DNA of 64,000 nt, taken from NCBI RefSeq assembly GCF_001422925.1, contig NZ_LMNI01000010.1, forward strand, positions 1-64,000, written 5' to 3'. The notes beneath the pieces were generated by a model. That model made no database searches and was not told where the DNA came from. It saw only the letters and a program-made list of their open reading frames with translations. The position numbers were made by a program, and so were the translations under genes. This DNA comes from Microbacterium sp. Leaf288. Lineage in GTDB: Bacteria; Actinomycetota; Actinomycetes; Actinomycetales; Microbacteriaceae. Of the stretch, positions 40,584 to 49,000 are shown piece after piece. Numbering within the stretch: the first letter of the stretch is position 1; each line of letters begins with the position of its first letter.

Positions 40584-42052
40584 GCGGACGCCTCCGCACC
40601 CGCGAGAGCCTCGTCGAACTCGGGCGCGATGCCGGCGAGGGTGGTGGCGGCATCCTTCACCATCGCGAGGATCTGACGGATGTCGTCGAGGGTGGTCTCG
40701 GGATTGAGCAGCGTCAGCTTGAGGCACGGTCGCCCGTCGATCACGGTCTTCGCGACGAGCGCCCGGCCCGACTCGAACAGCACGCGCCGGATGCCCGCCA
40801 CGAGGGCATCCCGCGCCAGGTCGTCGACGCCCTCGGGGCGCACGCGGAACAACACGGTGCTGAGCTGCGTCCGGCCGACGAGCTCGAGCTGGGGATCCGC
40901 CGCGATCTCATCGCCTACCGCCGCCGCGAGGTCGATGACCGTGTCGAACATCTCGCCGATCCGGTCGGCGCCGAGCGCGCGAAGCGTGACCCAGAGCTTG
41001 AGCGCATCGAACCGGCGTGTGGTCTGCAGCGACACGTCGACCTGGTTCGGCTCGTCGTTCTCGAGTGGGTTGAGATAGTCCGCGTGCCACGCGCCCGCCG
41101 CGAGATCGCGGGGCTCCCGCACCAGGATCGCGCTCGACGACACCGGCTGGAAGAAGCTCTTGTGGAAGTCGACCGTCACCGACCGTGCGCGCTCGACGCC
41201 CGCGAGCAGGTGCCGTCGGCGCGGCGACACGAGCAGCCCGCAGCCGTAGGCCGCGTCCACGTGCAGCCACACGGCGTGCTCCTGGCAGACGTCCGCGATC
41301 GCGGCGACCGGGTCGATCACGCCGCGGTCGGTCGTACCGGCGGTCGCCACGACGGCCATCGGAAGGCGACCGGATGCTGCGGCCTCGCGCAGCGCGAGTG
41401 CCAGGGCCGCGGCATCCATCCGTCCCTCCCCGTCGCCGGGGACCTCGATGACCGCGTCGTCGGCGAGACCGAGCAGGAGTGCGGACTTGCCGACGCTGAA
41501 GTGGCTCGATGCCGTCGCGAAGACCACGAGCCGGGAGAGCGCGCGCGGGCGCGGCAGGGCAGTGGCGGCCAGCGCCGCCTCACGGGCGAGCAGCAGCGCG
41601 TGGAGGTTGGACTGCGTCCCGCCCGAGGTGAAGACACCGCCGCCGTGCGTGAAGCCGACGCGGTCAGCGACCCACCCGATCAGTCGCCGCTCCATGAGCG
41701 TCCCGACAGCGGACTGGTCGTACGTGTCGACCGACGTGTTGACCGCCGCGAGGACGGTCTCGGCAGCGACCGCGGGCAGCGCGACCGGGCAGTTGAGGTG
41801 GGCGGCGTAAGCGGGGTGGTGGAACCACACGGCGTGCTCGAGGAACAGCTGATCGATCTCACGGACGGCCTGCGAAGATCCCACGCCGTCGCCGTCGAGG
41901 GGCACGTCGTCGACGAGCCTCTGCAGATCGGCGCGGGAGGCGCCCGAGAAGGGCTGCGTCGTCGTCTCGAACCGGTCGGCGACCTGCGCCGAGGTCTGTG
42001 CGATGAGGTCGCGGTAAGCGTCGGCGGTGGGGCGCGTGAGCAGATCGAGCAC
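40580..42052 (-). CDS. desA: PLP-dependent lysine decarboxylase, DesA-like
   Basis: A 490-aa group II (AADC-like) decarboxylase that makes cadaverine from lysine as the first siderophore step. The pyridoxal Lys lies in TVDFHKSFFQP. FTSGGTQSNLHALLLAR (phosphate binding) and WLHVDAAYGC (Asp that contacts the pyridine nitrogen) are intact. Translation starts at GTG with AAAGGAG 9 bases upstream. An iron box lies just before it, so it is the first gene of the iron-controlled operon. Other amino acid substrates cannot be excluded from sequence alone. Confidence 0.92.
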   Translation of the reverse strand: MLDLLTRPTADAYRDLIAQTSAQVADRFETTTQPFSGASRADLQRLVDDVPLDGDGVGSSQAVREIDQLFLEHAVWFHHPAYAAHLNCPVALPAVAAETVLAAVNTSVDTYDQSAVGTLMERRLIGWVADRVGFTHGGGVFTSGGTQSNLHALLLAREAALAATALPRPRALSRLVVFATASSHFSVGKSALLLGLADDAVIEVPGDGEGRMDAAALALALREAAASGRLPMAVVATAGTTDRGVIDPVAAIADVCQEHAVWLHVDAAYGCGLLVSPRRRHLLAGVERARSVTVDFHKSFFQPVSSSAILVREPRDLAAGAWHADYLNPLENDEPNQVDVSLQTTRRFDALKLWVTLRALGADRIGEMFDTVIDLAAAVGDEIAADPQLELVGRTQLSTVLFRVRPEGVDDLARDALVAGIRRVLFESGRALVAKTVIDGRPCLKLTLLNPETTLDDIRQILAMVKDAATTLAGIAPEFDEALAGAEASA

Positions 42053-42069
42053 GGGGGAGAGCTCCTTTG

Positions 42070-42088
42070 TTAGGGTTGCCTCGCCTAA
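42070..42088. promoter_or_regulatory. IdeR/DmdR1-type iron box of the siderophore operon
   Basis: The site TTAGGGTTGCCTCGCCTAA matches the recalled consensus TTAGGTTAGGCTCACCTAA at 15 of 19 positions, including both TTAGG/CCTAA ends. It lies 17 bases upstream of the desA GTG, where a bound Fe(II)-repressor would block transcription. The rest of the 124-base gap before the RPH stop holds no other clear element. Confidence 0.85.
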
Positions 42089-42176
42089 CTAAGTCGATCT
42101 CGGAGCGTGTGTCAATGTGCGGGCGTAACAGTTCCCCCGGTCTTCATGGACTGCAGCCAAGAACACGCGGGTGGCG

Positions 42177-44786
42177 TCAGGCCGCCGGTTGCGGAATCGT
42201 CACCACGCCCGCTGCCCCGTCGACGGTCACGTGGACCCCCGTGGTGATCGTCTCGGTCGCGCGCGGGACTCCGACGACCGCGGGGATGCCGTACTCCCGT
42301 GCGACGACGGCCCCGTGGCTGTTGGCGCCGCCCATCTCCATGACGAGCCCGCCCGCGGTGAGGAACAGCGGGGTCCAGCCTGGATCGGTCGAGGGGGCGA
42401 CGAGGATCTCGCCGGGCTCGAGGCGCGCCCCGACCGGGTCGATGATGACGCGCGCGGGGGCGGTGACGGTCCCGGCCGACGCCGGAGTGCCACGCAGCGC
42501 CCCGGGCTGATCCGCGGCGGAGCCGGCGCCGACGGCCTCCGGTTCCGTGCCGTCGGACAGCAGCATGCGCGGCACGTGCCGCCGGCGGAGCTCGGCGTCG
42601 TACCGGTCTCTGCGCTCACGGACCGTCTCGCGCATGTCCGTTCCGGCCGCGGCACGCTTCGTCTCGTCGAAGTCGAGGAAGAACACGTCGGCAGGGGCCG
42701 CGATCCGGCCCGCGGCGGCGAGTTCGATGCCGATGGCGGCCAGCTCCGCTCGTGCCCGGCGCATCGCGATGATCATGAGGAACTTCGGCATCTCGCGCAT
42801 GCCGACGAGCGCTCGAGCCCTCCGGAGGCAGAACCCGACGGCGGCGGCGCGAGCCCGGCTGCGCTCACGCGCGCGACCGACGAGGGTGTCGATCATCGCC
42901 TCGGCGTCGCGCGCACCGGCGGCGAAGTGCTGCGCGGGGGTCGCCGCATCCGTATCGAGGCGGAGGTATCCCGACAGCACGCCGAAGAGGTGCGCGGGGT
43001 CTTCAGCCCAGCGCGGCATGCCGAGGTCGATCTCGGCGACGGCGCGGTGGCCGTAGCGGGCGAGGAAGTTCGCCATCACGCGCTGCAGGACGGCCGGCAA
43101 CGCGCCCGCGAGGTAGGCGTCCGCGAGGTCTTCGGCGTCGCGGGTGCGCAGCGCCGCAGCCGACTCGGCGTCGCGCCGCGCCCGCACCGCGACGTCCCAC
43201 AGTTCGAGATCCATCTGGGTGGTGACGTTGTCGGGCACGCTGCGGAGCACGGTCTGCAGATCTCCCGGCTGCGTGGAGCCGCGCAGCAGTCGGCCGGCGA
43301 GCCCGAGCATGCCGAATCCGACGACGGCGCCGGGCAGGCTCCGGGGCGCCAGGGGCATCGCGCGGAAGAGCAGATCGACGACCCCGTCGACGCGGGTCGG
43401 GATGTCGCTGCCGGAGGGGAGGTCGCGCGCCCGCACCTCCGCGGCGAGCCGCTGCACCCGCCGCTGGGCGGCAGCAGGGCTGAAGAGCGCCTGTCCGACG
43501 AGCAACGGCAGCCGGATGCGCGCGGCGAGGTGCAGGAAGCCGCGCGCGAAGCGTCGCCGCGACCGTGGAAGCACCGTGAACCGCGGGTCGTCGAACAGCC
43601 CTCTCAGGACCACGGCGGACCGTGCTTCCATCACGTCGAGCGCCCGCGGGAAGATCTCTCGGCCGACCGCCGATCGCACGACGGGCGTCGCGTCGACGAA
43701 GATGCGGTCGCCGCCGATCGCGAAGGCGCCGGGTCCGTCGGAGATCCGGGCGGGACGGCGGCCGATGAGGTCGAGGAAGCCGGAGCCGATCACCCGGAAG
43801 GCGGCGACGCCCATCGGCGTGATCGGCCGATGGAGCCCCTGCGCGAGGCTGACGCAGAAGTAGACGCGGGTGTCGCCGGCGGGCAGCCGCGCGTCGCGCA
43901 CGGGCACAGGGAACAGGGTGGTGACCGGCCGCGATTGGGTGAGCCAGGCGTGCCCGTCGCCGTCGATCGCCCACTCGATGTCCTGCGGGCTGCCGAACGC
44001 GCGTTCCACTCGGTCTCCGAGCGCGGCGAGCGCACGCACCTGCGCGTCGGCGACGCTCGCCGGCTGATCGGCCTCACCGCCGGGTCGCCGATCGAGGATC
44101 CGCCCGGTCGCCGTGTCGATGACGAAGTGGTCCGGGTCGACCGAACCCGACACGACCGCCTCGCCGAGACCGCGCGCCGCGTCGAGCACCGCCTGGCGGC
44201 GGCGGCCGGTCACCGGGTCGGCCGTGAACAGCACGCCCGCGGACTCGGCATCGACCATCCGCTGCACGACGACTGCCAGGGCGACTCCCGCGCCGTCGAT
44301 GTCCTGCGCGGTGCGGTACGCGACCGCGCGGTCGGTCCACAGCGACGCCCAGCAGCGGTGGACCGCATCCAGCACGTCGTCGATGCCGGCCACGTTGAGG
44401 TAGGTGTCCTGCTGGCCGGCGAAGCTCGCACCCGGCAGGTCCTCCGCGGTCGCCGACGATCGTACGGCGACGGCACCGGCCCCCGGCTCCAGCCGGTCGT
44501 ACGCCTCTCGCACCGCGTGGGCCACCTCGTAGGGGAACGGCGCCTCGAGCACGGCCGTACGCGCGGACGCGGCATCCGTGATCGTCCCGGACTCGACTGC
44601 CGAGCCGCGGACCGCGCGCCGGTAGGCCGCGGTGGTGACGCAGAAGCCCGGCGGCACGTCGAAGCCCGCGCGGATCAGCTCGCCGAGGTTCGCCGCCTTG
44701 CCGCCGACGGTCGCGAGGTCATCGGCCGACAGTTCCGCGAGGTCGACCACGAAGCCGCCGTGCGGTGCGGGGCTGGACGCGGCCAT
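42177..44786 (-). CDS. RPH-like ATP-dependent phosphotransferase (PEP-synthase-related)
   Basis: An 869-aa protein. The N-terminal third is a PPDK/PEP-synthase-type ATP-grasp domain (VGGKAANLGELIRAG, AVRSSATAEDLPGASFAGQQDTYLN). A large helical middle follows. The swivelling phosphohistidine domain is at the C-terminus: GGANSHGAVVAREYGIPAVVGV near residue 820. PEP synthase has its His domain in the middle, so this order and length fit rifampin phosphotransferase (RPH). Rifamycin as substrate is not provable here, and many RPH-like proteins are uncharacterised. No recognised rifamycin-associated element was seen upstream. Confidence 0.8.
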   Translation of the reverse strand: MAASSPAPHGGFVVDLAELSADDLATVGGKAANLGELIRAGFDVPPGFCVTTAAYRRAVRGSAVESGTITDAASARTAVLEAPFPYEVAHAVREAYDRLEPGAGAVAVRSSATAEDLPGASFAGQQDTYLNVAGIDDVLDAVHRCWASLWTDRAVAYRTAQDIDGAGVALAVVVQRMVDAESAGVLFTADPVTGRRRQAVLDAARGLGEAVVSGSVDPDHFVIDTATGRILDRRPGGEADQPASVADAQVRALAALGDRVERAFGSPQDIEWAIDGDGHAWLTQSRPVTTLFPVPVRDARLPAGDTRVYFCVSLAQGLHRPITPMGVAAFRVIGSGFLDLIGRRPARISDGPGAFAIGGDRIFVDATPVVRSAVGREIFPRALDVMEARSAVVLRGLFDDPRFTVLPRSRRRFARGFLHLAARIRLPLLVGQALFSPAAAQRRVQRLAAEVRARDLPSGSDIPTRVDGVVDLLFRAMPLAPRSLPGAVVGFGMLGLAGRLLRGSTQPGDLQTVLRSVPDNVTTQMDLELWDVAVRARRDAESAAALRTRDAEDLADAYLAGALPAVLQRVMANFLARYGHRAVAEIDLGMPRWAEDPAHLFGVLSGYLRLDTDAATPAQHFAAGARDAEAMIDTLVGRARERSRARAAAVGFCLRRARALVGMREMPKFLMIIAMRRARAELAAIGIELAAAGRIAAPADVFFLDFDETKRAAAGTDMRETVRERRDRYDAELRRRHVPRMLLSDGTEPEAVGAGSAADQPGALRGTPASAGTVTAPARVIIDPVGARLEPGEILVAPSTDPGWTPLFLTAGGLVMEMGGANSHGAVVAREYGIPAVVGVPRATETITTGVHVTVDGAAGVVTIPQPAA

Positions 44787-44810
44787 GGTGTCGTCCTATC
44801 GGCCAGGTCG

Positions 44811-44826
44811 GCCCACGCTCGTGGGC
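44811..44826 (-). promoter_or_regulatory. Small hairpin upstream of the RPH-like gene
   Basis: GCCCAC and GTGGGC form a 6-bp stem with a 4-base loop, 25 bases upstream of the ATG in the gap after the amine oxidase gene. It may lie in the leader or end the upstream transcript; neither is shown. Confidence 0.3.
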
Positions 44827-44878
44827 TCAGGTGCAGAATCGCACTCCCCGCACCCCGCCACAAGATCGACCGGGCTCG

Positions 44879-46207
44879 TCAGTCGGCCCAGGCCTCCTCG
44901 ATGGCGATGTCGCGTCCGAGCACCCTCGCCGCCGCGCGGTGGCCGGAGAGCATCGCCGCGGGCACCGTCGCCGGGTCGTCGGTCCACGTCGCCTCGCCGG
45001 CGAGGTGGAGCACGCCGCCGATCGGCGTCGCGAGGTCGTCGTGGTCGGCCGTCGTCGACCCGACCGTCATGTAGGCGTACGACCCGTGCGACCACGGGTC
45101 GTCCTGCCAGTCCGTGATGTGCACGTAGGTCGGCGTCCCGACGCGCTCGCCGTACAGGCGCCGCAGCTGCACGAGGATGGACTCGACGATCTCGTCCTCG
45201 GTCCAGTCCCACGTCTCGACCGCCGCCGGGCCGGCCGCGAAGGTCAGCAGCGTCGGCGTGCCGTCGAGCGCGGTGAGGTCGTACCACGAGTGCCACCACC
45301 GGCTCTCGGGGCCCTGCTGGCGGATCGCGTAGACGCCGTCATCCCAGAACTTCGCCGGAAACCGCAGGAACACCTTCTCGAACGCATTCATCGTGAGCCT
45401 GCTCAGCGCGCCCGCGACGGGTTCCGGCAATGCGGGCTCGATCACGAAGTCGTCCGACTGCAGCACGCCCACCGGCACGGTGACGATCGCGGTGTCGGCG
45501 GAGAACAGCCCGTGGTCGGTCGTGACCAGCACGCCCTCCGCAGACCACTGCACGGCGGACACGACATGGATGAGACGGATGTCGAGTCCCTCGGCGAGCC
45601 GTCGCGGCAGGCGGTCGTACCCGTCGGGGAACACGACCTCGTCGCCGTCGATGGAGTCGTCGTCGAGCCCGTGCGCGGCGAGGTCCTCGATCCACGCGCC
45701 GTACTGCTCCTCCGAGCGGTGCTCGAGGTACTCGCGCACACGCTGCGTGCGCTCCGCGTCCCATCCCTGGGCGGCGAGCGCGGCGTCGGTCACATCCCGG
45801 TACGACGCATCGGGAGCCGAGGCGGAGACGACCTCCCGCAGTGTGGCGTCGACGGCGTGGATGTCGTCGATGTACGCCCGGGTGGCGGCATCCGTCAATC
45901 GCTTCCCGTCGGGTCCGTAGTACGCGATCGGGCGGCTGTCGGGCTGGTAGCCGCCGACGGTGAACTCGACGGTGCGCATGCCGAAAGCCTCCGCCGCCGC
46001 CGCGACGGGGGAGTCGGTGATGCCGTGGATCCACGAGGCGCCCATGTCGGTCACCGTGCCCGGGAAGTGGCGGTCGGTCGAGACGCGGCCGCCTACGCGG
46101 TCGCGGGCCTCGAGCACGACGACACGACGGCCGGCCTTTCTCAAGAGGCGTGCGGCGGTGAGACCTGCCACCCCCGCGCCCACCACGATCGTGTCGAAAT
46201 GATCCAT
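44879..46207 (-). CDS. Flavin-dependent amine oxidase (polyamine/monoamine oxidase type)
   Basis: A 442-aa FAD enzyme. The dinucleotide motif VVGAGVAGLTAARLLRKAGRRVVVLEARDRVGGR is at the N-terminus (positions 8-42). The C-terminal FAD contact GGVLHLAGEATW is near residue 395. It oxidises amines to aldehydes with hydrogen peroxide. GGGGAGG precedes the ATG by about 7 bases. Cadaverine from the nearby siderophore pathway or polyamines are possible substrates, but this is inference. Confidence 0.88.
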   Translation of the reverse strand: MDHFDTIVVGAGVAGLTAARLLRKAGRRVVVLEARDRVGGRVSTDRHFPGTVTDMGASWIHGITDSPVAAAAEAFGMRTVEFTVGGYQPDSRPIAYYGPDGKRLTDAATRAYIDDIHAVDATLREVVSASAPDASYRDVTDAALAAQGWDAERTQRVREYLEHRSEEQYGAWIEDLAAHGLDDDSIDGDEVVFPDGYDRLPRRLAEGLDIRLIHVVSAVQWSAEGVLVTTDHGLFSADTAIVTVPVGVLQSDDFVIEPALPEPVAGALSRLTMNAFEKVFLRFPAKFWDDGVYAIRQQGPESRWWHSWYDLTALDGTPTLLTFAAGPAAVETWDWTEDEIVESILVQLRRLYGERVGTPTYVHITDWQDDPWSHGSYAYMTVGSTTADHDDLATPIGGVLHLAGEATWTDDPATVPAAMLSGHRAAARVLGRDIAIEEAWAD

Positions 46208-46292
46208 CTGCGATCCTCCCCGGCCGGCGCATCGCCGCGCCCTTCGACGCTAGCGGCATCCGGCAGATCGCAGATCCACGGGCGCCGCCGCG

Positions 46293-46781
46293 TCAGAGCT
46301 TGTAGCCGATGGCGCGCAGCAGATCCCGGCGATCCGCGACGTCCTGCTCGGTCTCGACGCCGACCGGCGGCTGACCGTCGATGACACCCGCGACGCCGCG
46401 CCCGGCGTCGGTCGCCGCGACGAGTATCTGCACCGGGTTGGCGGTCGCACAGAAAATGGAGCAGACCTCGGGCACGGCTTTCACCTGGTTGAGGACATTC
46501 ACCGGGAAGCCGCCCTGCAGCATGATCACGAACGCGTGGCCCGCGCCGATCGCCAGCGCGGCATCGACGGCGAGCGCGACGAGGTCGTCGTCGTTGCCCG
46601 TGCGGCGCACCAGCCGCGCACCGGATGCCTCGCAGAACGCGACCCCGAACCGCAGCGTTCCGCCGACCCCGGCGAGTGCTTCGTGCAGGTCCTCGACGGT
46701 CTTGATGAAATGCGATTGGCCCACGATGACGTTCACGTCGTCCGGCTTGACCAGCGGGACGACCTCGATGTCGACGGTCAT
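46293..46781 (-). CDS. Adenosine-specific kinase family protein (DUF355 type)
   Basis: A 162-aa protein. VIVGQSHFIKTVEDLHEAL and GFPVNVLNQVKAVPEVCSIFCATANPVQILV are diagnostic of the small family named for an archaeal adenosine-specific kinase. The biochemical role in bacteria is unsettled. The last 30 residues diverge little from the family. AGGAGG lies 5-6 bases before the ATG. It stands alone between the amine oxidase and the regulator. Confidence 0.85.
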   Translation of the reverse strand: MTVDIEVVPLVKPDDVNVIVGQSHFIKTVEDLHEALAGVGGTLRFGVAFCEASGARLVRRTGNDDDLVALAVDAALAIGAGHAFVIMLQGGFPVNVLNQVKAVPEVCSIFCATANPVQILVAATDAGRGVAGVIDGQPPVGVETEQDVADRRDLLRAIGYKL

Positions 46782-46847
46782 GGGAACCTCCTCCGACAGC
46801 GCCAGCCTAGACTCCCGGCCTTCTCGCCGCGCGGGGGTCTGCGCGCC

Positions 46848-47459
46848 CTATGCCGGCCGTGTGGTGAGCAGCAGCCGGCAGTGGTGCGCCGTCACGAAGG
46901 GCTCGAGGCGCTCGAGCTCCAGCGGACCCTCGGTGTGCAGCAGCACGTCCTGCACGAGGCGCGCGTGCACGCCGCACACCAGGGCGCGGTCCTCGTCGAT
47001 CATGTCGTGGTACCGGCACGGCGCGAGGTCGAACGACAGCGTCTTCTCGTCCACGGCCGGATCGAGCCCGGCGTCGTCGAGGTGCTCGTACAGCACGTCG
47101 AGCTGTCGCGCGGCGTCGGCGGGAAGCTCCGGAGCCTCGCTGCGGGTCACGGCACGCAGCATCCGTCCCCTCGCCTCGGCGCCCTCGACGCGCGCGCTCG
47201 CCGCGTCGCTCGACGCCGACTCGCGCACGGGGTGGAACACCACCGGAGGGCGCCCGCGGACGCCGACCTGGATCGTCTCGCTGCGGATGAGCCCCTCGTC
47301 CTCCAGCACGCGCAGATGGTCGCGGACCGTGTTCAGCGGGATGCCGGACTCCGAGGCGAGCTCGCCGGCGCGGCGTCCGGGCACGCGCTGAATGGCCTGC
47401 AGCAGCTGCAGGCGGCGGGGCTGGGTGAGTCCGCGGAAGTCGTGCGCGCGGCGGGGCAT
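46848..47459 (-). CDS. ArsR/SufR-like winged-helix regulator with three cysteines, probable Fe-S sensor
   Basis: A 203-aa protein. Residues 10-75 are a winged helix (RRLQLLQAIQ ... GIPLNTVRDHLRVLEDEGL). The C-terminal half carries Cys148 (PCRYHD), Cys162 (CGVHARLVQ) and Cys194 (HHCRLLL), the spacing seen in SufR-like iron-sulfur regulators. It is divergent from hmp, 132 bases away, so it likely represses hmp and responds to nitric oxide through a cluster. That link is inferred from context. A leaderless-type promoter precedes it. Confidence 0.82.
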   Translation of the reverse strand: MPRRAHDFRGLTQPRRLQLLQAIQRVPGRRAGELASESGIPLNTVRDHLRVLEDEGLIRSETIQVGVRGRPPVVFHPVRESASSDAASARVEGAEARGRMLRAVTRSEAPELPADAARQLDVLYEHLDDAGLDPAVDEKTLSFDLAPCRYHDMIDEDRALVCGVHARLVQDVLLHTEGPLELERLEPFVTAHHCRLLLTTRPA

Positions 47460-47465
47460 GGTTCC

Positions 47466-47471
47466 AGGGTA
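47466..47471 (-). promoter_or_regulatory. Candidate -10 element (TACCCT) for the regulator, leaderless
   Basis: On the minus strand TACCCT is followed by 6 bases and the ATG at 47459. There is no ribosome binding site. Confidence 0.4.
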
Positions 47472-47503
47472 AGAGGGCTGTCTCCGCCCGCGCTGAGAGG
47501 TCG

Positions 47504-47519
47504 ACCGGATAAAACCGGT
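47504..47519. promoter_or_regulatory. Candidate operator in the regulator-hmp intergenic region
   Basis: The inverted repeat ACCGG-ATAAAA-CCGGT is the most symmetric element between the two divergent genes. Its AT-rich centre could also serve as a -10 for hmp, leaving a leader of about 70 bases with the AAAGGA site. Binding is not shown. Confidence 0.4.
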
Positions 47520-47591
47520 GGAACGCCCGCCGCGTGATGCAGGGACGGAGGAGAGTCGAGGCCGTCGCGTCCGGTCCGAGAAAGGAACCCC

Positions 47592-48812
47592 ATGCAGCTC
47601 TCACCGGAGTCCGAAGCCATCGTCCGCGCCACCGCGGGTGTCGTCGCCGAGCATGCCGAGGAGATCACGAAGGTCTTCTACCCGGCGATGTTCGCCGCCC
47701 ACCCGGAGCTCCTCCGCGTCTTCAACCGCGCGAACCAGGCGGTGGGGGAGCAGCCGAAGGCGCTCGCCGCGTCGGTCGTCGCCTTCGCGGTGCAGCTCAT
47801 CGACCCGAACGCGCCCGACTTCACCCCCGTGATGCGCCGGATCGCCCACAAGCACGTCTCGCTCGGCATCCAGGCGCGCTCGTATCTCGTTGTCGGACAC
47901 CACCTCCTGGCGGCCGTGGGGACGGTGCTCGGCGACGCCGTGACCCCCGAGGTGAAGTCCGCGTGGGACGAGGTCTACTGGCTGTTCGCGACGTCGCTGA
48001 TCGCCGAGGAGGCGAAGCTCTACGCCGAGGGCGGCACCGACCCCGAGCAGCCGTGGCGCTCGTACCGGGTGGTCGAGCGGTTCGAGGAGTCCGACGACGT
48101 CTTCTCGCTCCTGCTCGCGCCGGTCGCGGGCGAAGTGCCCTCGCACCACACCGGGCAGTACGTCGCGATCGCGGTGGACCTGCCCGACGGCTCGCGCCAG
48201 CCGCGCCAGTACACGATCTCGTCAGGCCCGCGCGGCGACTCGCTCCGCGTGACGATCAAGCGCGTGCGCGGCGTCGGCGACACCCCCGACGGCCAGGTGT
48301 CGACGTGGCTGTTCGAGAACGCGAAGCCGGGCACGGTGCTCGACGTGTCGCAGCCGGCCGGCGACGTGGTGCTCGACGATTCCGAGCAGCCCCTCGTGCT
48401 GGTGTCGGCAGGCATCGGCATCACGCCGGTCGCCGCGATCCTCGAAGACCTCTCCCGTCGCCAGCCCCAGCGCACCGTGCGCCTCTTCCACGCCGACCGC
48501 GCGCACGACACGCATGCGCTCTACTCGTCGCTGCGCCGCCAGGTGCTCGCGATGGACGATGCGAAGGCGCAGAACTGGTACGAGACGGATGCTGCGACCG
48601 CCCCCACGCTCCACCCGGCGCGCGAGGGGTTCATGGACCTCGCCGACGTCGAACTGCCCGCCGGCGCGACGGTGTTCATGTGCGGCCCGCTGCCGTTCAT
48701 GCGCACCTCCCGTGCGACGCTGATCGCGCGCGGCATCCCGAGCGAGCGCATCCACTATGAGGTCTTCGGCCCCGACCTGTGGGCGCAGAACCCCGAGGGC
48801 GCGGCGGCCTGA
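47592..48812 (+). CDS. hmp: Flavohemoprotein, nitric oxide dioxygenase
   Basis: A 406-aa protein. The globin domain (1-140) has the proximal His near residue 88 in IAHKHVSLGI. The ferredoxin-reductase part has the FAD motif RQYTISSGPRGD near residue 205 and the NAD motif VLVSAGIGITPVAAIL near residue 275. FMCGPLPFM is near residue 358. It converts nitric oxide and oxygen to nitrate. AAAGGA lies 6 bases before the ATG. It is divergent from the Cys-containing regulator and followed by a terminator. Confidence 0.95.
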   Translation: MQLSPESEAIVRATAGVVAEHAEEITKVFYPAMFAAHPELLRVFNRANQAVGEQPKALAASVVAFAVQLIDPNAPDFTPVMRRIAHKHVSLGIQARSYLVVGHHLLAAVGTVLGDAVTPEVKSAWDEVYWLFATSLIAEEAKLYAEGGTDPEQPWRSYRVVERFEESDDVFSLLLAPVAGEVPSHHTGQYVAIAVDLPDGSRQPRQYTISSGPRGDSLRVTIKRVRGVGDTPDGQVSTWLFENAKPGTVLDVSQPAGDVVLDDSEQPLVLVSAGIGITPVAAILEDLSRRQPQRTVRLFHADRAHDTHALYSSLRRQVLAMDDAKAQNWYETDAATAPTLHPAREGFMDLADVELPAGATVFMCGPLPFMRTSRATLIARGIPSERIHYEVFGPDLWAQNPEGAAA

Positions 48813-48823
48813 GCTGGGGGACG

Positions 48824-48853
48824 ACGGCCGGTACCCGCGCGGGTGCCGGCCGT
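48824..48853 (+). terminator. Terminator after hmp
   Basis: A 13-bp stem (ACGGCCGGTACCC with GGGTGCCGGCCGT, one G-U pair) closes a GCGC loop 11 bases after the hmp stop. TGCCGTT follows, so the U-run is poor. Confidence 0.75.
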
Positions 48854-48868
48854 TGCCGTTGGCGCGCG

Positions 48869-48948
48869 CACAGAATCGGAGGTCTCGCCCGACACGCCGG
48901 GGACGGATGCTGCCAGCCGGCGTGTCGCGAGGGACCTCCGATTCTGTG
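48869..48948. repeat. 80-bp near-perfect palindrome downstream of hmp
   Basis: The left arm begins CACAGAATCGGAGGTC and the right arm ends GACCTCCGATTCTGTG. Pairing continues through CGACACGCC/GGCGTGTCG with two small bulges, giving about 28 paired bases around a loop that contains GGATGC. It is too long and offset for a simple terminator, since one precedes it. It resembles a REP/BIME-type or tiny MITE-like element. No second full copy is seen in the window. Confidence 0.75.
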
Positions 48949-49000
48949 CCCGTCGCCGGAGCGGCCTACCGCCCGCTCGACCTCGGTGGGACCATGAACC

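Noticed and set aside
44787..44878. Rifamycin-associated element upstream of the RPH-like gene
   Set aside because: I looked for the known 19-bp inverted repeat in the 92-base gap and found only an unrelated 6-bp hairpin.
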